17,114 nt of DNA from Flavobacteriaceae bacterium (lineage in GTDB: Bacteria > Bacteroidota > Bacteroidia > Flavobacteriales > Flavobacteriaceae), in contig JAGLKH010000105.1 of the NCBI GenBank assembly GCA_023141985.1, positions 1 through 17,114 on the forward strand, read 5' to 3'. Numbering within the stretch: position 1 is the first letter of the stretch; each line of letters starts with the position of its first letter. Position numbers and translations under genes: made by a program. The notes beneath the pieces were generated by a model. It ran no database searches. It saw only the letters and a program-made list of their open reading frames with translations, and was not told where the DNA came from. Shown here one piece after another: positions 15,372-17,114 of the stretch.

Positions 15372-15743
15372 ATGCGTATAGACAAGTTTTTATGGTGTGT
15401 TAGATATTATAAAACCCGAACTTTAGCTACAACAGCATGCAAAAAAGGAAGGGTAAAAGTAAATAATGATAATGCGAAACCAAGTAGAGAAATTTATCCT
15501 TTAGATAAGATTGAGTTAAGGAAGAATCAAATCAATTATCAATTTTATGTAAACGATATTCCTACAAGTAGAATTGGTGCAAAGCTTGTTGATTTATATA
15601 TAACGGACACTACTCCCAAAAAACAATTTGAAGCACAGGAATTATTAAAATATTCTAAAGATTACTACCGAAAAAAAGGAGTTGGAAGGCCTACAAAAAA
15701 AGACCGAAGAGATATTGATGAATTTCATGATGAAAATGAGTAA
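15372..15743 (+). CDS. S4-domain RNA-binding protein (Hsp15-like)
   Basis: A 123-residue basic protein. The N-terminal S4 fold (about residues 1-60) reads MRIDKFLWCVRYYKTRTLAT, then KKGRVKVNNDNAKPSREI and LDKIELRK, as in Hsp15 (HslR), which in E. coli binds stalled 50S subunits still carrying nascent tRNA. The C-terminal part is rich in Lys/Arg with GVGRPTKKDRRDIDEF, a tail also seen in Hsp15-like proteins and able to contact rRNA. The in-frame TTG at 15333 overlaps the promoter box, so the ATG at 15372 is used. The phosphoribosyltransferase gene starts 30 bases after its stop and is probably co-transcribed. Confidence 0.9.
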   Translation: MRIDKFLWCVRYYKTRTLATTACKKGRVKVNNDNAKPSREIYPLDKIELRKNQINYQFYVNDIPTSRIGAKLVDLYITDTTPKKQFEAQELLKYSKDYYRKKGVGRPTKKDRRDIDEFHDENE

Positions 15744-15773
15744 TTTTATATTTTAAATTTAAACACAAGCTAT

Positions 15774-16277
15774 ATGAGAGTTACCAATAATGTAATATTA
15801 ACTCAAGAAGAAATAATCCATAAAATTAAACGTATTGCTTATCAGATTTATGAAAGTAATGTTGAAGAGAAAGAAATAATTTTGGCTGGTATAGAAAGCA
15901 ATGGTTATGTTTTAGCAAAAAAACTAAAAACAGTTTTGAAAAAGATATCGCCAATTGAGCCTATCCTATGCAAAGTTTTTATTGACAAAAAAAATCCTAT
16001 AAATGATATTAAAACATCTATTCCTGTTGAGGATTATAAAAATAAATCTGTTATTTTAATTGATGATGTTTTAAATTCTGGTACCACATTAATTTATGGA
16101 GTAAAACATTTTTTAAATGTTCCCCTTAAGCAATTTAAAACTGCTGTTTTGGTAAATAGAAATCACAAAAAATATCCTGTTAAAGCAGATTTTAAAGGGA
16201 TTTCTTTATCTACTTCACTTAAAGAGCATGTTAATGTTGTTTTAGATAATAACGCTTTTAAAGCTGTTTTAGAATAA
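15774..16277 (+). CDS. Phosphoribosyltransferase family protein (PyrR-like)
   Basis: A 167-residue type I phosphoribosyltransferase fold protein. The PRPP-binding loop is VILIDDVLNSGTTL (93-106), with Asp97 and Asp98 the conserved acidic pair. Upstream, LAGIESNGYVLAKKL (38-52) is the usual pyrophosphate-side loop. The length and layout resemble PyrR, the uracil phosphoribosyltransferase and pyrimidine regulator, but pyrimidine genes are not nearby, so the base substrate is unknown and a regulatory or degenerate role is possible. It follows the S4 protein by 30 bases. Its stop codon overlaps the 3' end of the convergent aroK gene by nine bases, and no terminator separates them. Confidence 0.85.
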   Translation: MRVTNNVILTQEEIIHKIKRIAYQIYESNVEEKEIILAGIESNGYVLAKKLKTVLKKISPIEPILCKVFIDKKNPINDIKTSIPVEDYKNKSVILIDDVLNSGTTLIYGVKHFLNVPLKQFKTAVLVNRNHKKYPVKADFKGISLSTSLKEHVNVVLDNNAFKAVLE

Positions 16278-16790
16278 ATCAAAAATAATAGCTTCAATTA
16301 TTTCATTTATATTTTTATCATCTGTCGAAACGACTAAGTTTGCCTGGCTATAAAAAGGTGAACGCTCAAACATATGTTTCGCAATAAATTCTTGTAATAG
16401 CGCTTCGGTTTCAATGTGTGAAATTAAAGGCCTTGCCTGTTTTTCATTTTTAAGCCTTTTAACAATAGTTTTGATTGAGGATTTTAAATATATTGTTGTA
16501 ATATTCTTTGAACCTTTTAAAAGATTTATATTATTAGCATAGCAAGGAGTACCCCCTCCTAAAGATAAAACCATTTTGTCTTTATTTTCTAAAACTTTCT
16601 TTAGATAATAGGATTCTTTTTTTCTAAAATAAATTTCGCCTTTTAACTTAAATATATCTTGTATGGAGCTCTTTTCGTTCTCCACAATTACATCATCTAA
16701 ATCAATAAAGCTATAGCCTAAATTCTTAGCTAATAATCTACCTACAGATGTCTTTCCAGAAGCCATATATCCTAATAAAACTATATTCAT
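16269..16790 (-). CDS. aroK: Shikimate kinase
   Basis: Cytoplasmic enzyme of the shikimate pathway; phosphorylates shikimate with ATP to shikimate 3-phosphate on the way to chorismate and aromatic amino acids. The 173-residue protein is full length. Visible motifs are Walker A GYMASGKT (7-14), the shikimate-binding DLDD (30-33), YFRKKE with Arg56, SLGGGTPCY with the GGG loop (78-80), the lid arginine Arg120 in ARPL, and RSPFY near 144. No other aro genes are in the window. The gene is convergent with the phosphoribosyltransferase, with overlapping stop codons, and reads away from the tRNA genes. I see no clear TAnnTTTG box in front of its ATG. Confidence 0.95.
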   Translation of the reverse strand: MNIVLLGYMASGKTSVGRLLAKNLGYSFIDLDDVIVENEKSSIQDIFKLKGEIYFRKKESYYLKKVLENKDKMVLSLGGGTPCYANNINLLKGSKNITTIYLKSSIKTIVKRLKNEKQARPLISHIETEALLQEFIAKHMFERSPFYSQANLVVSTDDKNINEIIEAIIFDLF

Positions 16791-16866
16791 TTTATCACAC
16801 TATTTTGTTTAGTAAAAGTATGTGGTTTATCTCAACAAAAAAACAAAAATTTATACTAAAAAAATA

Positions 16867-16896
16867 TTGTAATATAAATTAAACATTTTATATTTG
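16867..16896 (+). promoter_or_regulatory. Promoter of the tRNA genes
   Basis: TTG at 16867-16869 and TATATTTG at 16889-16896, a 19-base spacer, match the Bacteroidota -33/-7 consensus well. The predicted start near 16903 lies about 17 bases before mature tRNA-Lys. This is the best promoter match in the window. Confidence 0.75.
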
Positions 16897-16919
16897 CACC
16901 CTCGAAAGAGAAAATTAAT

Positions 16920-16992
16920 GACCTGGTAGCTCAGTTGGTAGAGCATCTCCCTTTTAAGGAGAGGGTCCTGGGTTCGAGCCCCAGCCAGGTCA
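16920..16992 (+). tRNA. tRNA-Lys (anticodon TTT)
   Basis: A complete 73-base cloverleaf. The acceptor stem is GACCTGG/CCAGGTC, the D stem GCTC/GAGC, the anticodon stem TCTCC/GGAGA with loop CTTTTAA (anticodon TTT at 16953-16955), a five-base variable loop, and the T stem CTGGG/CCCAG with loop TTCGAGC. The discriminator is A and CCA is not encoded. All stems pair perfectly. Confidence 0.98.
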
Positions 16993-16993
16993 C

Positions 16994-17027
16994 AAAAAGT
17001 TAAGCTAATTTGCTTGACTTTTTTTTT
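16994..17027 (+). terminator. Intrinsic terminator-like hairpin between the two tRNAs
   Basis: A 12-base stem (16994-17005 with 17012-17023, one G-T wobble) around the loop TAATTT, followed by T's to 17027. It resembles an intrinsic terminator and fills the whole 35-base gap between the tRNAs. Confidence 0.65.
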
Positions 17028-17111
17028 ACCCGAATGCTGGAATTGGTAGACAGGCATGGTTGAGGGCCATGTGTCCATTAGGGCGTGTGGGTTCGACTCC
17101 CATTTCGGGTA
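17028..17111 (+). tRNA. tRNA-Leu (anticodon GAG)
   Basis: An 84-base class II tRNA. The acceptor stem ACCCGAA/TTCGGGT pairs perfectly. The anticodon stem is CATGG/CCATG around TTGAGGG, giving anticodon GAG, followed by a long variable arm typical of Leu. The T stem GTGGG/CCCAT has one G-T pair with loop TTCGACT. The discriminator is A and no CCA is encoded. Confidence 0.97.
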
Positions 17112-17114
17112 CAA

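Noticed and set aside
16851..17114. Open reading frame of 87 codons on the - strand across the two tRNAs
   Set aside because: It is antisense to two perfect tRNA cloverleaves and covers their promoter; reading frames of this kind are a known artefact of tRNA regions.

Overview
The window is about one third G+C and reads as a chromosomal segment of a marine-type Flavobacteriaceae (Bacteroidota). The evidence is the gene content (a CarboxypepD_reg-like TonB-dependent receptor, several lipoproteins with short cysteine signal peptides, a thrombospondin type 3 tail, an ECF sigma factor paired with a four-helix membrane protein), the lack of strong Shine-Dalgarno sequences, and promoter boxes of the Bacteroidota type TAnnTTTG. 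Genus is uncertain; the proteins resemble those of the Lacinutrix/Olleya/Winogradskyella group.

Left region (1-3621, + strand): the 3' two thirds of ftsH, then a tight cluster of a LUD-domain protein, cdsA, psd and an acyl-CoA-binding protein. The last three junctions abut or overlap, so these four genes are almost certainly one transcript. It centres on phosphatidylethanolamine synthesis (CdsA makes CDP-diacylglycerol, Psd makes PE) with an acyl-CoA carrier attached.

Centre (3706-9382): a stand-alone TonB-dependent receptor on the - strand, a YhhN/TMEM86 membrane protein, a secreted AbgB-like M20 amidohydrolase, and an ECF sigma factor followed by a four-helix membrane protein that may be its anti-sigma factor.

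Right-centre (9533-15288): on the - strand, a Nudix CoA pyrophosphatase and a PlsC-like acyltransferase with variant active-site motifs; on the + strand, a cyclophilin lipoprotein and an M3 metallopeptidase lipoprotein. A strong bidirectional terminator follows, then a - strand lipoprotein with a degenerate FKBP domain and an Asp-rich calcium-binding tail.

Right edge (15372-17111): an S4 RNA-binding protein and a phosphoribosyltransferase on +, convergent with and overlapping shikimate kinase on -, then tRNA-Lys(TTT) and tRNA-Leu(GAG) with a terminator-like hairpin between them.

There is no CRISPR array, insertion sequence, phage gene, toxin-antitoxin pair or recognisable defence locus. No gap between genes exceeds 300 bases. 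I see no new multi-gene system. The points most worth a second look are the sigma factor/membrane protein pair, the variant acyltransferase motifs, the dense inverted repeats at 9451-9534, the repeats in front of the cyclophilin gene, and the hairpin between the two tRNAs.
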